NCBI RefSeq assembly: GCF_020991475.1
Contig: NZ_JAJMPA010000003.1
Span: forward strand, 1 to 64,000
DNA: 64,000 nt
From: Pedobacter sp. MC2016-14
GTDB taxonomy: Bacteria; Bacteroidota; Bacteroidia; Sphingobacteriales; Sphingobacteriaceae
Direction: 5' to 3'
Positions 8,374 to 17,030 of this stretch are shown piece after piece. Numbering within the stretch: the stretch's first letter is position 1; each line of letters starts with the position of its first letter. The notes beneath the pieces were generated by a model, which saw nothing but the letters and a program-made list of their open reading frames with translations, was not told where the DNA came from and made no database searches. A program made the position numbers and the translations under genes.

Positions 8374-8955
8374 ATGGACATTGCCTATTTAATTGACCAT
8401 CATTTTGAGGTTATTTCTTATAAAAAAGGAGCAGTCATCTATGAACCGGGTGCAATCCCACGTGCGGTATATTTTATCAAAAGTGGTGAGGTTAAAATGG
8501 CTACCGTAAATAGTGATGGCAAAGAGTTTATACAAGGGATTTTTAAAAAAGGTGAGTATTTTGGGGAGCCGGCTTTGCTGGTGGGGCGACCGTACCTGGC
8601 CTATACCGTTACTACCTGCGATACAGAAATCATTCCGGTGTTGAAAAAAGAATTCCTAACGCTGCTGGAGACCCAGAAGGAATTTAGCATGGAGCTGATC
8701 AGGAATTTAAGTAACCGTTTGTTTTATAAATCGATGATGCTCGAAGAATTGGCAAATGAGCAGTCAGAACACCGGGTAAGGACATTGGTTAACTATTTAT
8801 TTAAAGATCAGGAGAGCGGTGCTATCCTGAAATTTACCCGGCAGCAGCTGGCAGATATGAGTGGTTTAAGGGTGGAAACGGTGATTAAACTGGTTAAAAA
8901 GCTGGCCGCACAACGGGAATTAAAACTTAGCGGAAGCAAGATTGTTAAATTGTAA
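8374..8955 (+). CDS. Crp/Fnr-family transcriptional regulator
   Basis: This 193-residue protein has an N-terminal cyclic-nucleotide-binding-like beta roll (about 1-115, with SGEVKMATVNSDGKEFIQG and GEYFGEPALLVG). A dimer helix follows, then a winged helix-turn-helix (about 140-193) with FTRQQLADMSGLRVETVIKLVKKL as recognition region. The signal it senses is unknown. There is no N-terminal Cys cluster, so it is not a classical iron-sulfur FNR. A palindrome ATGA-N6-TCAT lies three bases after its stop (8958-8971), before the DUF983 gene, and could be a binding site for this or a related regulator. Confidence 0.9.
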   Translation: MDIAYLIDHHFEVISYKKGAVIYEPGAIPRAVYFIKSGEVKMATVNSDGKEFIQGIFKKGEYFGEPALLVGRPYLAYTVTTCDTEIIPVLKKEFLTLLETQKEFSMELIRNLSNRLFYKSMMLEELANEQSEHRVRTLVNYLFKDQESGAILKFTRQQLADMSGLRVETVIKLVKKLAAQRELKLSGSKIVKL

Positions 8956-8957
8956 AT

Positions 8958-8971
8958 ATGATCTGCGTCAT
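8958..8971. promoter_or_regulatory. Possible Crp/Fnr-type operator
   Basis: The palindrome ATGATCTGCGTCAT (ATGA, six bases, TCAT) lies 23 bases before a TATCTTTG -7 box (8994-9001) upstream of the DUF983 gene. Its spacing resembles half-sites bound by Crp/Fnr dimers. No binding evidence exists; one copy only was noticed here. Confidence 0.3.
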
Positions 8972-9018
8972 AAAATGGAATACTTTGTATAAGTATCTTT
9001 GAGCAATAATTAATCATC

Positions 9019-9432
9019 ATGAAAGCGATATCAAAATTTCAAGCCGTTGTAGATTGCAAATGTCCGAGGTGCAGACAGGGTAATATTTTTTCTGGCGGTA
9101 TGTATTCTTTGTCATTTAAGGGGCAAATCACCAACGAATATTGTCCGCATTGTGGATTGCGTTTTGAAAGGGAACCCGGATTTTTTTATGTATCGATGTT
9201 TGTGAGTTACGCGATGAACGTAGCAGAGATGATTAGCGTAAGTGTGGCTGCCTATGTTTTGGGTTTGCCGCTGGTTTATGAAAACCTGTGGTATTATATA
9301 GGTTTGCTGCTGCTTACGGTTTTTATCTGTTCGCCGTTTAATTACCGCTACTCCCGCGTCATTTTGCTGCACTGGTTAACTCCGGGCCTGCATTATGTAG
9401 AGGGCAGTGGTGATGCCAAGGCAAATGCTTAA
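9019..9432 (+). CDS. DUF983-family membrane protein
   Basis: This 137-residue protein starts with a zinc-ribbon-like pair of Cys motifs (CKCPRCRQG and YCPHCGLRF), followed by EREPGFFYVSMFVSYAM and two or three membrane segments. This is the DUF983 layout. Members of this family occur widely in Bacteroidota and Alphaproteobacteria, sometimes near respiratory genes, but the function is not settled. A TATCTTTG box at 8994-9001 is a likely -7 element. Its stop overlaps the stop of the convergent thioesterase gene (TTAA at 9429-9432). Confidence 0.88.
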   Translation: MKAISKFQAVVDCKCPRCRQGNIFSGGMYSLSFKGQITNEYCPHCGLRFEREPGFFYVSMFVSYAMNVAEMISVSVAAYVLGLPLVYENLWYYIGLLLLTVFICSPFNYRYSRVILLHWLTPGLHYVEGSGDAKANA

Positions 9433-9848
9433 ATGCTGTAAGCGCGGATCATATCTTCATTAACCTTGCAACCTTTTCCTGTGTGGGTATCAATCATTAC
9501 ATAATCAAACCAGCCATCGGCGGCAATTTTTTTGGTACGTTGGTTTTCCATTTCAAACTGAACCCTGCAGCCTTTTTCGTTAATCGTTAAAATGCCTGTG
9601 CGCACTTTAACCACATCGCCAAGAATAAGCGGGCGCTTAAAGTCTACGTATGCGGTGCGCACTACCCAGCCAAAACCGCTTTCCAGAAAAGATTCCATAG
9701 GCATTTTGTAAAAAAGCTCCATCTGTTCGTATCTTGCGGCCAGCACATAATCAAAATATTTGCTGTTGTGTACATGGTTAAACATATCAATATCGTCTGG
9801 TCTAACTTTTAACTCGCTTTCAAAAATACTGTACGCCGCTTTTTCCAT
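9429..9848 (-). CDS. Acyl-CoA thioesterase, 4HBT hotdog family
   Basis: This 139-residue hotdog protein has the pattern VRPDDIDMFNHVHNSKYFDYVLAARYEQ, with a catalytic Asp in DDIDMFNHV, typical of FadM/YbgC-type thioesterases. An upstream in-frame TTG at 9869 exists, but the ATG at 9848 (MEKAAYSIFE) is the better start. It lies alone, facing the DUF983 gene and divergent from rpsO. Substrate is unknown. Confidence 0.87.
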   Translation of the reverse strand: MEKAAYSIFESELKVRPDDIDMFNHVHNSKYFDYVLAARYEQMELFYKMPMESFLESGFGWVVRTAYVDFKRPLILGDVVKVRTGILTINEKGCRVQFEMENQRTKKIAADGWFDYVMIDTHTGKGCKVNEDMIRAYSI

Positions 9849-9892
9849 GGATCTGAGGTTGATGTACAAATCTAGCGATTTTTTGATACAAC

Positions 9893-9922
9893 TTGTAAAT
9901 CACTAAAAATACATTATCTTTG
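9893..9922 (+). promoter_or_regulatory. Promoter of rpsO
   Basis: TTG (9893-9895), 19 bases, then TATCTTTG (9915-9922): an exact match to the Bacteroidota housekeeping consensus. It leaves a leader of roughly 40 bases before the S15 start. Confidence 0.8.
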
Positions 9923-9965
9923 CGCTCAATTAATTAATTTTTACACACTTTAGTATCATTCAGGA

Positions 9966-10268
9966 ATGTATTTAAGTAAAGAAAAGAAAGCCGAAATCTT
10001 TCAAAAACACGGCGAAGTAGAAACCAACACTGGTTCAGCAGAAGGTCAGGTAGCATTGTTTACCTACCGTATTGCACATTTGACAGAGCACTTGAAGAAA
10101 AATCGTAAAGATTTCTCTACTCAGTTGGCACTTCAGAAACTAGTAGGTAAACGTCGTGGGATTTTAGCCTATCTGTTCAAAAAAGATATAGAGCGTTACC
10201 GTGCAATTATCAAAACTTTAGGATTGAGGGATATCATCAAGCCTTTAGGTTCAAGAGACAGCAAATAA
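9966..10268 (+). CDS. rpsO: 30S ribosomal protein S15
   Basis: S15 binds 16S rRNA early in 30S assembly. The protein has the family blocks EVETNTGSAEGQVALFTYRI, HLKKNRKDFSTQLALQKLVG and KRRGILAYLFKKDIERYRAI. It is about ten residues longer than the common 89-residue form because of a C-terminal extension (DIIKPLGSRDSK). It precedes pnp as in many bacteria, but a terminator separates them here, so read-through or a separate pnp promoter is needed. A consensus promoter lies upstream. Confidence 0.98.
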   Translation: MYLSKEKKAEIFQKHGEVETNTGSAEGQVALFTYRIAHLTEHLKKNRKDFSTQLALQKLVGKRRGILAYLFKKDIERYRAIIKTLGLRDIIKPLGSRDSK

Positions 10269-10284
10269 GCGTAATAATATCAGT

Positions 10285-10314
10285 AAAAGCCATTCTTAAG
10301 GGATGGCTTTTTTA
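10285..10314 (+). terminator. Terminator between rpsO and pnp
   Basis: AAGCCATTC pairs with GGATGGCTT around TTAAG and runs into six T. It is a good intrinsic terminator after rpsO. Confidence 0.8.
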
Positions 10315-10383
10315 CTTTAAAATAAAATAATTATATATAATCCGGTGTATAGAAAGAGGAAAATACACCACAACAATTTGTAA

Positions 10384-12522
10384 ATGAATGTAATAAAAAA
10401 ATCGTTTGACCTGGGAGATGGAAGAACAATTGAAATTGAAACAGGTAAATTAGCTAAACAAGCTGATGGTTCTGTAGTGGTAAAAATGGGCGATACCATG
10501 TTATTGGCTACTGTAGTATCTACAGTGGGTGCTAAATCTGGTGTAGACTTTTTACCTTTATCGGTAGATTATCAGGAGAAATATGCTGCCGCAGGCCGTA
10601 TCCCTGGTGGTTTCCTGCGTCGCGAGGCAAGATTATCAGATTATGAAGTTTTAATTTCACGTTTGGTAGACCGCGCTTTACGTCCGATGTTTCCTGAAGA
10701 TTATCACTCTGATACTCAGGTAATGATCAGTTTGATCTCATCTGACAAAAACATTATGCCAGACTGCCTTGCCGGTCTTGCTGCTTCTGCTGCAATTGCG
10801 GTTTCAGATATCCCTTTTAACGGACCAATTTCTGAAGTACGTGTAGCTAAAATTGATGGTCAGTTTGTAATCAATCCTTATGTGAGTGATTTAGAGCGTG
10901 CAACAATGGAGTTTTTAGTTGCCGGTACTGAAAATGATATCGTAATGGTTGAAGGTGAAGCAGATGAAATTTCTGAAGCGGACATGGTTGAAGCCATTGA
11001 ATTTGCACACAAAGCCATCGTGGTGCAGGTTAAAGCACAGAATGAACTTGCTGAACTGGTAGGTAAAACTGTAAAACGTACGTATTCTCATGAAGACAGC
11101 AACCCTGAACTTAAAGAACAGGTTTATGCTGCTACTTATGATAAAGTATATGCTATTGCAAAAAGCAATACAAGCAAAGGTGAGCGTGGTGACGCTTTTG
11201 GTGCGGTATTGATGGATTTCATCGCTACTTTAGGTGAAGATATTGATGACGTTACCGGATTCCTTTCTAAAAAATATTTTCACGATGTGCAATATGACGC
11301 CATCCGTAACCTGGTATTAGACGAAGGAATTCGTTTAGACGGTCGTGATGTGCGTACAGTGCGCCCAATCTGGTCTGAAGTAGGTTACCTTCCTTCTGCT
11401 CACGGTTCTGCTGTATTTACACGTGGTGAAACTCAATCTTTAACTACTGTTACTTTAGGTTCTAAGGACGATGAGCAAATGATTGATGGTGCATTCATCA
11501 ATGGTTACAACAAATTCCTTTTACACTATAACTTCCCTGGTTTCTCCACCGGAGAGGTTCGCCCAAACAGAGGTGCTGGTCGCCGCGAAATTGGTCACGG
11601 TAACCTGGCCATGCGTTCATTGAAAAAAGTATTACCAGGACTGGAAGAAAACCCTTACACCATCCGTATCGTTTCTGATATTTTGGAATCTAATGGTTCT
11701 TCTTCTATGGCTACTGTTTGTGCAGGTACACTTGCGCTGATGGATGCCGGTATCAAAATCAAAGCACCTGTATCAGGTATTGCAATGGGATTGATCACCG
11801 ACGAAAAAACCGGTAAATATGCAATCCTTTCTGATATCCTGGGTGATGAAGATCATTTGGGTGATATGGACTTTAAAGTTACCGGTACTGAAAAAGGTAT
11901 TGTAGCCTGTCAGATGGATTTAAAAATCAATGGTTTGAAATGGGAAGTATTGAAAAATGCTTTAGATCAGGCCAAAGAAGCTCGTCTTCATATCTTAAAT
12001 GAAATGAAGAAAACAATTGAGCAACCACGTGAAGATTACAAAGATCACGCTCCGCGGATTGTTTCTTTAACCATTGATAAAGAATTTATTGGTGCAGTAA
12101 TTGGTCCAGGCGGTAAAATTATTCAGGAAATGCAACGTGAAACTGGTGCTTCTATCTCTATTGAGGAAGTTGGCAACAAAGGGATCGTTGAAATCTTTGC
12201 TGATAATAAAGCGGCAATTGATGCTGCAGTTAAACGCATCAGCGCAATTGCGGCTAAGCCGGATATTGGCGCAACCTACGATGGTAAAGTAAAATCAATT
12301 ATGCCATTTGGTGCATTTGTTGAAATTATGCCAGGTAAAGATGGTTTACTACACATTTCTGAGATTTCTCATGAGCGCTTAGAAACTATGGACGGTGTGC
12401 TTAAAGAAGGTGACAAAATCCAGGTTAAATTATTGGATATTGATAAGCAAGGTAAAATGAAGCTGTCTAGAAAAGCTTTATTGCCGCGCCCACCAAGACC
12501 AGAGGCAGCTCCTGCAAAATAA
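10384..12522 (+). CDS. pnp: Polyribonucleotide nucleotidyltransferase (PNPase)
   Basis: PNPase degrades RNA 3' to 5' using phosphate and takes part in mRNA turnover and quality control. The 712-residue protein has two RNase PH-like domains (about 1-230 and 310-540, with [34 protein letters not shown] and [13 protein letters not shown]). A KH domain with the IGPGGK GxxG loop lies near residue 575, and an S1 domain ([24 protein letters not shown]) forms the C-terminus. Length and domain order are standard. Base usage is rich in GCT/GGT codons, as expected for a highly expressed gene. Confidence 0.98.
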   Translation: MNVIKKSFDLGDGRTIEIETGKLAKQADGSVVVKMGDTMLLATVVSTVGAKSGVDFLPLSVDYQEKYAAAGRIPGGFLRREARLSDYEVLISRLVDRALRPMFPEDYHSDTQVMISLISSDKNIMPDCLAGLAASAAIAVSDIPFNGPISEVRVAKIDGQFVINPYVSDLERATMEFLVAGTENDIVMVEGEADEISEADMVEAIEFAHKAIVVQVKAQNELAELVGKTVKRTYSHEDSNPELKEQVYAATYDKVYAIAKSNTSKGERGDAFGAVLMDFIATLGEDIDDVTGFLSKKYFHDVQYDAIRNLVLDEGIRLDGRDVRTVRPIWSEVGYLPSAHGSAVFTRGETQSLTTVTLGSKDDEQMIDGAFINGYNKFLLHYNFPGFSTGEVRPNRGAGRREIGHGNLAMRSLKKVLPGLEENPYTIRIVSDILESNGSSSMATVCAGTLALMDAGIKIKAPVSGIAMGLITDEKTGKYAILSDILGDEDHLGDMDFKVTGTEKGIVACQMDLKINGLKWEVLKNALDQAKEARLHILNEMKKTIEQPREDYKDHAPRIVSLTIDKEFIGAVIGPGGKIIQEMQRETGASISIEEVGNKGIVEIFADNKAAIDAAVKRISAIAAKPDIGATYDGKVKSIMPFGAFVEIMPGKDGLLHISEISHERLETMDGVLKEGDKIQVKLLDIDKQGKMKLSRKALLPRPPRPEAAPAK

Positions 12523-12586
12523 TTGCGTTGGGATACTGCCCACTTACAATAACAGATTTGGAGCGAATGCTTCGTGATCATAAATT

Positions 12587-12617
12587 AAAAACCCCGCAAA
12601 GTTGCGGGGTTTTTTTG
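12587..12617 (+). terminator. Terminator after pnp
   Basis: ACCCCGCAA (12591-12599) pairs with TTGCGGGGT (12602-12610) and is followed by seven T. The short gap to rpe means that rpe starts just beyond it. Confidence 0.88.
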
Positions 12618-12637
12618 TATTTATATATATTTACCGG

Positions 12638-13312
12638 ATGAAACATTTAATTGCCCCATCCATACTTGCCGCTGATTTTGCAAACCTGCAATCTGACATA
12701 GAAATGGTCAATTCCAGTGCTGCCGACTGGTTTCATGTTGATGTAATGGATGGCGTTTTTGTGCCTAATATCTCTTTTGGTTTTCCTGTTTTGGAGGCCG
12801 TAAAAAAATACGCGTCTAAACCGCTCGACGTTCATTTAATGATCGTAAACCCAGACCAGTATATTGCTCGTTTTGCAGCGGCTGGTGCAGACATCATTAC
12901 CGTACATTATGAGGCTTGTCCGCATTTGCACAGGACCATACAGCTGATTCACGATGCCGGATGCAAGGCAAGTGTAGCACTTAATCCGCATACACCTGTT
13001 TCCTTATTACAAGACATTTTAGCCGATCTGGATATGGTGCTGATCATGTCTGTGAACCCTGGATTTGGCGGTCAGCAGTTTATTCCAAACACCTATCATA
13101 AGCTTAGAGAATTGAAAGAGCTGTCTTTAAAGCTGAACCCTGAACTGCTGATAGAGGTAGACGGAGGCGTGAGTATGGCAAATATTTCTGCGCTAAGGGA
13201 GGCTGGAGCTGATGTTTTTGTGGCGGGAAATGCCGTTTTTGCAGATGCCTCACCAGTAGAAATGATTGCCACCCTGAAAGCAGCGTCCGCTGCTTCATCC
13301 AGCTTTATTTAA
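12638..13312 (+). CDS. rpe: Ribulose-phosphate 3-epimerase
   Basis: This enzyme interconverts ribulose 5-phosphate and xylulose 5-phosphate in the pentose phosphate pathway. The 224-residue TIM barrel has IAPSILAADFANL, WFHVDVMDGVFVPNISFG, PLDVHLMI, MSVNPGFGGQQFIP and EVDGGV, with the metal-binding His and Asp residues in place. The ATG at 12638 is chosen because an upstream extension to 12602 would lie inside the pnp terminator and reads as non-protein-like. It is transcribed alone or by read-through from pnp. Confidence 0.97.
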   Translation: MKHLIAPSILAADFANLQSDIEMVNSSAADWFHVDVMDGVFVPNISFGFPVLEAVKKYASKPLDVHLMIVNPDQYIARFAAAGADIITVHYEACPHLHRTIQLIHDAGCKASVALNPHTPVSLLQDILADLDMVLIMSVNPGFGGQQFIPNTYHKLRELKELSLKLNPELLIEVDGGVSMANISALREAGADVFVAGNAVFADASPVEMIATLKAASAASSSFI

Positions 13313-13401
13313 GGTCTATTGTTTTAGTAGATTATTTACGAAAAACTACCGCTATTTTAGATAAAACACTTACTTTTACAACCAATAAATAAACATAAAA
13401 C

Positions 13402-14466
13402 ATGACACATAATTTTGGCGCAGGACCCTGCATTTTGCCTCAGGAAGTATTTAAACAAGCTTCACAAGCCGTTTTAGATTTCAAGGACGGATTATCTATT
13501 TTAGAAATCTCGCACCGTACCTCCGAGTTTGAAGGTGTTGTGGCTGAGACAGAAAAGCTGGTTAAAGAACTGTTAAACGTACCTGAAGGCTACTCGGTTT
13601 TGCTGTTACAAGGTGGTGCGAGTTTGCAGTTTGCAATGGTGCCCATGAATTTGTTGCCTGAGGGCCAAACAGCCGCTTACCTGGAAACAGGTGTATGGGC
13701 AAATAAAGCCATCAAAGAAGTTAAAAACTTTGGTACGGCAAACGTAGTGGCTACTTCTAAAGACGCTAACTTTACCTTTATCCCTAAAGGATATACCATT
13801 CCTGAAGACAGTGCTTATTTTCATTGCACTTCAAACAACACCATCTATGGTACAGAATTGTTTGATTTCCCTGAAACAAACGTTCCTGTAGTGTGTGACA
13901 TGTCATCTGATATCATGAGCCGCGTTATTGATGTGTCTAAATTTGACCTGATTTACGCCGGTGCACAAAAAAATATTGGTCCTGCAGGTTTAACTGTAGT
14001 GATTGTTAAAGATGAAATTTTAGGCAAAAGTGGTCGTAAAATACCATCAATGCTGGATTATAAAGTACATATTGAGGGTGGTTCTATGTACAATACACCG
14101 CCGGTATTTTCTATTTATGTAGCCATGTTAAATTTAAGATGGTTAAAATCTAAAGGTGGCGTAGCTGAAATTGAAAAAGAAAACATAGCGAAGGCAAAAG
14201 CACTGTATGCCGAGATAGACAGAAATCCTTTATTTAAAGGTACCTGCGAGGTGGAAGACCGTTCCAGAATGAACGTTTGTTTTGTGATGAACAATCCAGA
14301 GCTTGAAAAACCATTCCTTAAGTTTGCTGAAGAAAATGGCGTAGAAGGCATTAAAGGTCACCGTAGTGTAGGTGGTTTCAGGGCTTCTATGTACAATGCT
14401 TTGCCGATTACGAGTGTGCATACTTTAATTGAATTGATGCAGATTTTTGCAGAAAAACACCAATAA
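13402..14466 (+). CDS. serC: Phosphoserine aminotransferase
   Basis: This PLP enzyme transaminates 3-phosphohydroxypyruvate to phosphoserine in serine synthesis. It has 354 residues and starts [16 protein letters not shown]. Other blocks are [17 protein letters not shown], the PLP-lysine site [12 protein letters not shown] (about residue 195) and [12 protein letters not shown] at the C-terminus. It is 11 bases upstream of serA, forming a serine operon. A TACTTTTA sequence just upstream weakly resembles a -7 box. Confidence 0.97.
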   Translation: MTHNFGAGPCILPQEVFKQASQAVLDFKDGLSILEISHRTSEFEGVVAETEKLVKELLNVPEGYSVLLLQGGASLQFAMVPMNLLPEGQTAAYLETGVWANKAIKEVKNFGTANVVATSKDANFTFIPKGYTIPEDSAYFHCTSNNTIYGTELFDFPETNVPVVCDMSSDIMSRVIDVSKFDLIYAGAQKNIGPAGLTVVIVKDEILGKSGRKIPSMLDYKVHIEGGSMYNTPPVFSIYVAMLNLRWLKSKGGVAEIEKENIAKAKALYAEIDRNPLFKGTCEVEDRSRMNVCFVMNNPELEKPFLKFAEENGVEGIKGHRSVGGFRASMYNALPITSVHTLIELMQIFAEKHQ

Positions 14467-14477
14467 TTATACCTTAA

Positions 14478-15428
14478 ATGATCAGGATACTTGCAAATGA
14501 TGGGATTGATCCTATCGGAAAATCATTATTAGAAGAGGCCGGTTTTGTAGTAGATACCGAAACTGTGCCACAAGATAAATTAATTGAAGCGCTTCAGAAT
14601 TACGACGGATTAACTGTTAGAAGTGCTACTAAAGTACGTAAAGACGTTATTGATGCCTGCCCTAATTTAAAATTAATTGGCAGGGGCGGAGTTGGAATGG
14701 ATAATATTGACGTAGAATATGCCCGTGAAAAAGGCATTGCGGTTGTCAATACACCTGCGGCTTCCTCGTTATCAGTTGCTGAATTGGTATTCGCGCACTT
14801 ATTTACCGGCGTAAGGTTTTTACAGGATGCCAACAGAAAGATGCCTCTGGATGGAAATACGCAATTTAACAGTCTTAAAAAAGCATATGCCAAAGGGATT
14901 GAATTAAAAGGCAAAACTTTAGGTGTGATAGGTTTTGGCCGGATTGGCCGTGAAACGGCGAAGGTTGCTTTGCGTTTGGGCATGAATGTGCTGGCTTATG
15001 ATTTATTTCCACATACCGGAAGTTTAACCTTAGACTTTGCCGGTGGTGTTTCAGTAGACATCCCTGTTGCAACGGTAAGTTTAGAAGAAGTGATCCGTAA
15101 CAGTGATTTCATTACCCTGCATACGCCATTTGCAGAAAGACCAATTTTGGCTGCTGCTGAATTTGATCAAATGAAACCAGGTGTGGGGATTGTAAACTGT
15201 TCGCGTGGTGGAATTATCAATGAACAGGACCTGATTGATGCCCTTGACAGCGGAAAAGTTTCTTTTGCTGGTCTTGATGTTTATGATAACGAACCAACGC
15301 CATTAGCGGCGCTGTTACAGCATCCAAAGATTTCGTTAACGCCACACATCGGTGCGGCAACAAATGAAGCACAGGAGCGCATAGGCGTTGAACTGGCCTC
15401 ATTGATTATTGAGCATTTTAACAAATAA
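14478..15428 (+). CDS. serA: D-3-phosphoglycerate dehydrogenase
   Basis: This NAD-dependent dehydrogenase of the D-2-hydroxyacid family oxidises 3-phosphoglycerate, the first step of serine synthesis. At 316 residues it is the short form without the C-terminal ACT domain, so it is probably not inhibited by serine in the E. coli way. Visible motifs are GRGGVGMDNIDVEYAREKGI, the nucleotide loop GVIGFGRIGRETAKVA, NCSRGGIINEQDL and LTPHIGAAT with the catalytic His. The adjacent serC supports this role over other 2-hydroxyacid dehydrogenases. Confidence 0.94.
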   Translation: MIRILANDGIDPIGKSLLEEAGFVVDTETVPQDKLIEALQNYDGLTVRSATKVRKDVIDACPNLKLIGRGGVGMDNIDVEYAREKGIAVVNTPAASSLSVAELVFAHLFTGVRFLQDANRKMPLDGNTQFNSLKKAYAKGIELKGKTLGVIGFGRIGRETAKVALRLGMNVLAYDLFPHTGSLTLDFAGGVSVDIPVATVSLEEVIRNSDFITLHTPFAERPILAAAEFDQMKPGVGIVNCSRGGIINEQDLIDALDSGKVSFAGLDVYDNEPTPLAALLQHPKISLTPHIGAATNEAQERIGVELASLIIEHFNK

Positions 15429-15440
15429 ACTTTAAATACA

Positions 15441-15473
15441 ATAACAAAGGCCGCAATTAGCGGCCTTTGTTAT
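15441..15473. terminator. Bidirectional terminator after serA
   Basis: A perfect 14-bp stem, ATAACAAAGGCCGC with GCGGCCTTTGTTAT, surrounds an AATTA loop. The right arm carries the stop codon of the small minus-strand gene at 15470-15613, so one hairpin serves both converging transcripts. Confidence 0.85.
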
Positions 15474-15613
15474 TTCAATGCCTTCATCAGCACCCAGTAC
15501 CGGAAGCCGAGTACCGCTTTCTGAAAATTATTCAGTTTAGCGGGGTCTTTCTTCGCGTAGCTGGGCAGGACCACCTTGTTCAGTTTCATCAGGAGTTTGA
15601 AAAACCAATTCAT
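15470..15613 (-). CDS. Small basic protein of 47 residues
   Basis: The frame encodes MNWFFKLLMKLNKVVLPSYA and continues KKDPAKLNNFQKAVLGFRYWVLMKALK. It is basic and amphipathic. The pattern (two short helices around a LPSxxKKDxxKL linker) resembles tiny proteins that are conserved in Bacteroidota and, as I recall, often labelled SsrA-binding protein although they are far too short to be SmpB. It begins one base after the stop of the coiled-coil protein gene, so they are likely cotranscribed. Function is unknown. Confidence 0.75.
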   Translation of the reverse strand: MNWFFKLLMKLNKVVLPSYAKKDPAKLNNFQKAVLGFRYWVLMKALK

Positions 15614-15614
15614 A

Positions 15615-16118
15615 TCATTTGTATTTAAGTTTTCTGTAGCCTAAAAAGGAAATGCCAATCAGCAGGAGGATCAGAAAGATGACTACATACCAGGCAAAAT
15701 TCTCTGCCGATTCCATTTTCTTAACTTCTTCGCGCAGTGTTTGATTTTGTTCCTGCAATTTTTTGATGGCCAGCATATAACTCTGCAGCCTGCCCTCATT
15801 GTTGCTTACATTGCTTTCAATTTGTTTGGTCTGCAAATCTTTGTAGTCCATCAGCACCTTCAATTCTTTGAAGATATTGTTGTCATTTAAAGTGATTTCC
15901 CTCAGGATTTCATTGGAATGCCTGATGTCTGATTTGGTTTGAAATCCAAAGATTCCTGTTCTTTCGTTTAAACTGGCTTCGTACTGATCAAATTTCGCAC
16001 TTCGCTCTGCCAGCAGGCTATTGATTTTTAATCGTTGGGTTTGATAAGCAGAGGTATCACTTTGCGCGTTCGCGCAGAAGGTAAAAGCGATAAATATAAG
16101 GGTTAAGATGTTTTTCAT
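15615..16118 (-). CDS. Exported coiled-coil protein with C-terminal membrane anchor
   Basis: This 167-residue protein has a signal peptide (MKNILTLIFIAFTFCANAQ), a long charged helical region predicted as coiled coil (about 30-130, ending LQEQNQTLREEVKKMESAEN) and a C-terminal membrane helix (WYVVIFLILLLIGISFLGY) with a basic tail. It would lie in the periplasm anchored to the inner membrane. ATGs at 16151 and 16124 are in frame, but 16118 gives the cleanest signal peptide. I do not recognise a family. The 47-residue gene follows by one base. Confidence 0.78.
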   Translation of the reverse strand: MKNILTLIFIAFTFCANAQSDTSAYQTQRLKINSLLAERSAKFDQYEASLNERTGIFGFQTKSDIRHSNEILREITLNDNNIFKELKVLMDYKDLQTKQIESNVSNNEGRLQSYMLAIKKLQEQNQTLREEVKKMESAENFAWYVVIFLILLLIGISFLGYRKLKYK

Positions 16119-16159
16119 TGGCATTTGTTTGTTGAAACAAGCAAACACCATGCCTTTAG

Positions 16160-16939
16160 CTAGGAATGAAATTCTATTCGTACAATATCATTGAGGTGCA
16201 GGCCTAGTAAACCACTTGCTTTGCCCTTATTGATGGCGATTTCTAGGTGGTTGCTGATCCCAAAAAGGCAAAGTTTTTCGCCTTCGGGTACTTCATTATA
16301 ATGCCAGCTCAGTTGGGTAATGGTTTCGCTTTTTCTAAAATAAAGTGTAAAATCCCGGTTTCGCTGTATTTTGGTAAAAAGCTCTTTAGAAATATTAGTG
16401 ATGACATTGCAAAAAGTATCGATATAGATGACGCTGCCTCGGATCATATCGCGCTCAATTACGGGATTTAACAACATGCGTTCTTCTACATGCGCTGTTG
16501 GCACGCCAATGTCTTTTAACTTACTGCCTTTGGCCAGGTGCACGGCTGCTTTAACAAAAATATCTACCAGCGGGAAGTGAAGGTATTTTAAATCCTGCAT
16601 AATGTTCAATTCTACTACTTCTTCTGGTTGTTCCTGGAAAAGTAAAGAGAATATTCCGTTGTCTGCACCTACAAAATAATGGTCATGATGTTTAACCGCC
16701 AAATATTTGCTGTGTTCACTGAATACAGAATCTATACCAATCAGGTGCACAGTACCCTTAGGAAAATAAGGGTAGGCATTTTTAAGTACAAAGGCGGCAT
16801 ATGAAATATTAAAGGAAGGAACTTCATGTGTAATATCAACAATATTGGCTGTAGGCAAGATGCTCAGTATACTGCCCTTAAGGGCAGCCTGATAGAAATC
16901 TTTGGAACCTAAATCTGTTGTTAAAGTGATAATAGCCAT
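16160..16939 (-). CDS. SAM hydroxide adenosyltransferase family protein (DUF62)
   Basis: This 259-residue protein belongs to the family of S-adenosylmethionine hydrolases/chlorinases (DUF62). Motifs seen are ITLTTDLGSKDFYQAALKG, DITHEVPSFNISYAAFVL, FPKGTVHLIGIDSVF, FVGADNGIFSLLF and a C-terminal domain with SVIYIDTFCNVITNIS. Characterised non-halogenating relatives cleave SAM to adenosine and methionine using water. The physiological reason is not known. It is divergent from phoH; a TATATTTG box (plus-strand CAAATATA 16989-16996) could be its -7 element. Confidence 0.88.
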   Translation of the reverse strand: MAIITLTTDLGSKDFYQAALKGSILSILPTANIVDITHEVPSFNISYAAFVLKNAYPYFPKGTVHLIGIDSVFSEHSKYLAVKHHDHYFVGADNGIFSLLFQEQPEEVVELNIMQDLKYLHFPLVDIFVKAAVHLAKGSKLKDIGVPTAHVEERMLLNPVIERDMIRGSVIYIDTFCNVITNISKELFTKIQRNRDFTLYFRKSETITQLSWHYNEVPEGEKLCLFGISNHLEIAINKGKASGLLGLHLNDIVRIEFHS

Positions 16940-17030
16940 TAAAAATTGAATATTTATTCTTAACCTTGCGTAAGCGGCAAATCGCGCACAAATATATCAA
17001 AATATACACCTCTATCTAAAAAACAATATT

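Noticed and set aside
9923..9965. S15 autoregulatory RNA in the rpsO leader
   Set aside because: The leader is about 40 bases, and no pseudoknot or rRNA-like structure was evident by eye.
10269..10383. Separate consensus promoter for pnp
   Set aside because: No TTG-N19-21-TAnnTTTG match was found in the gap; pnp may rely on read-through or a divergent promoter.
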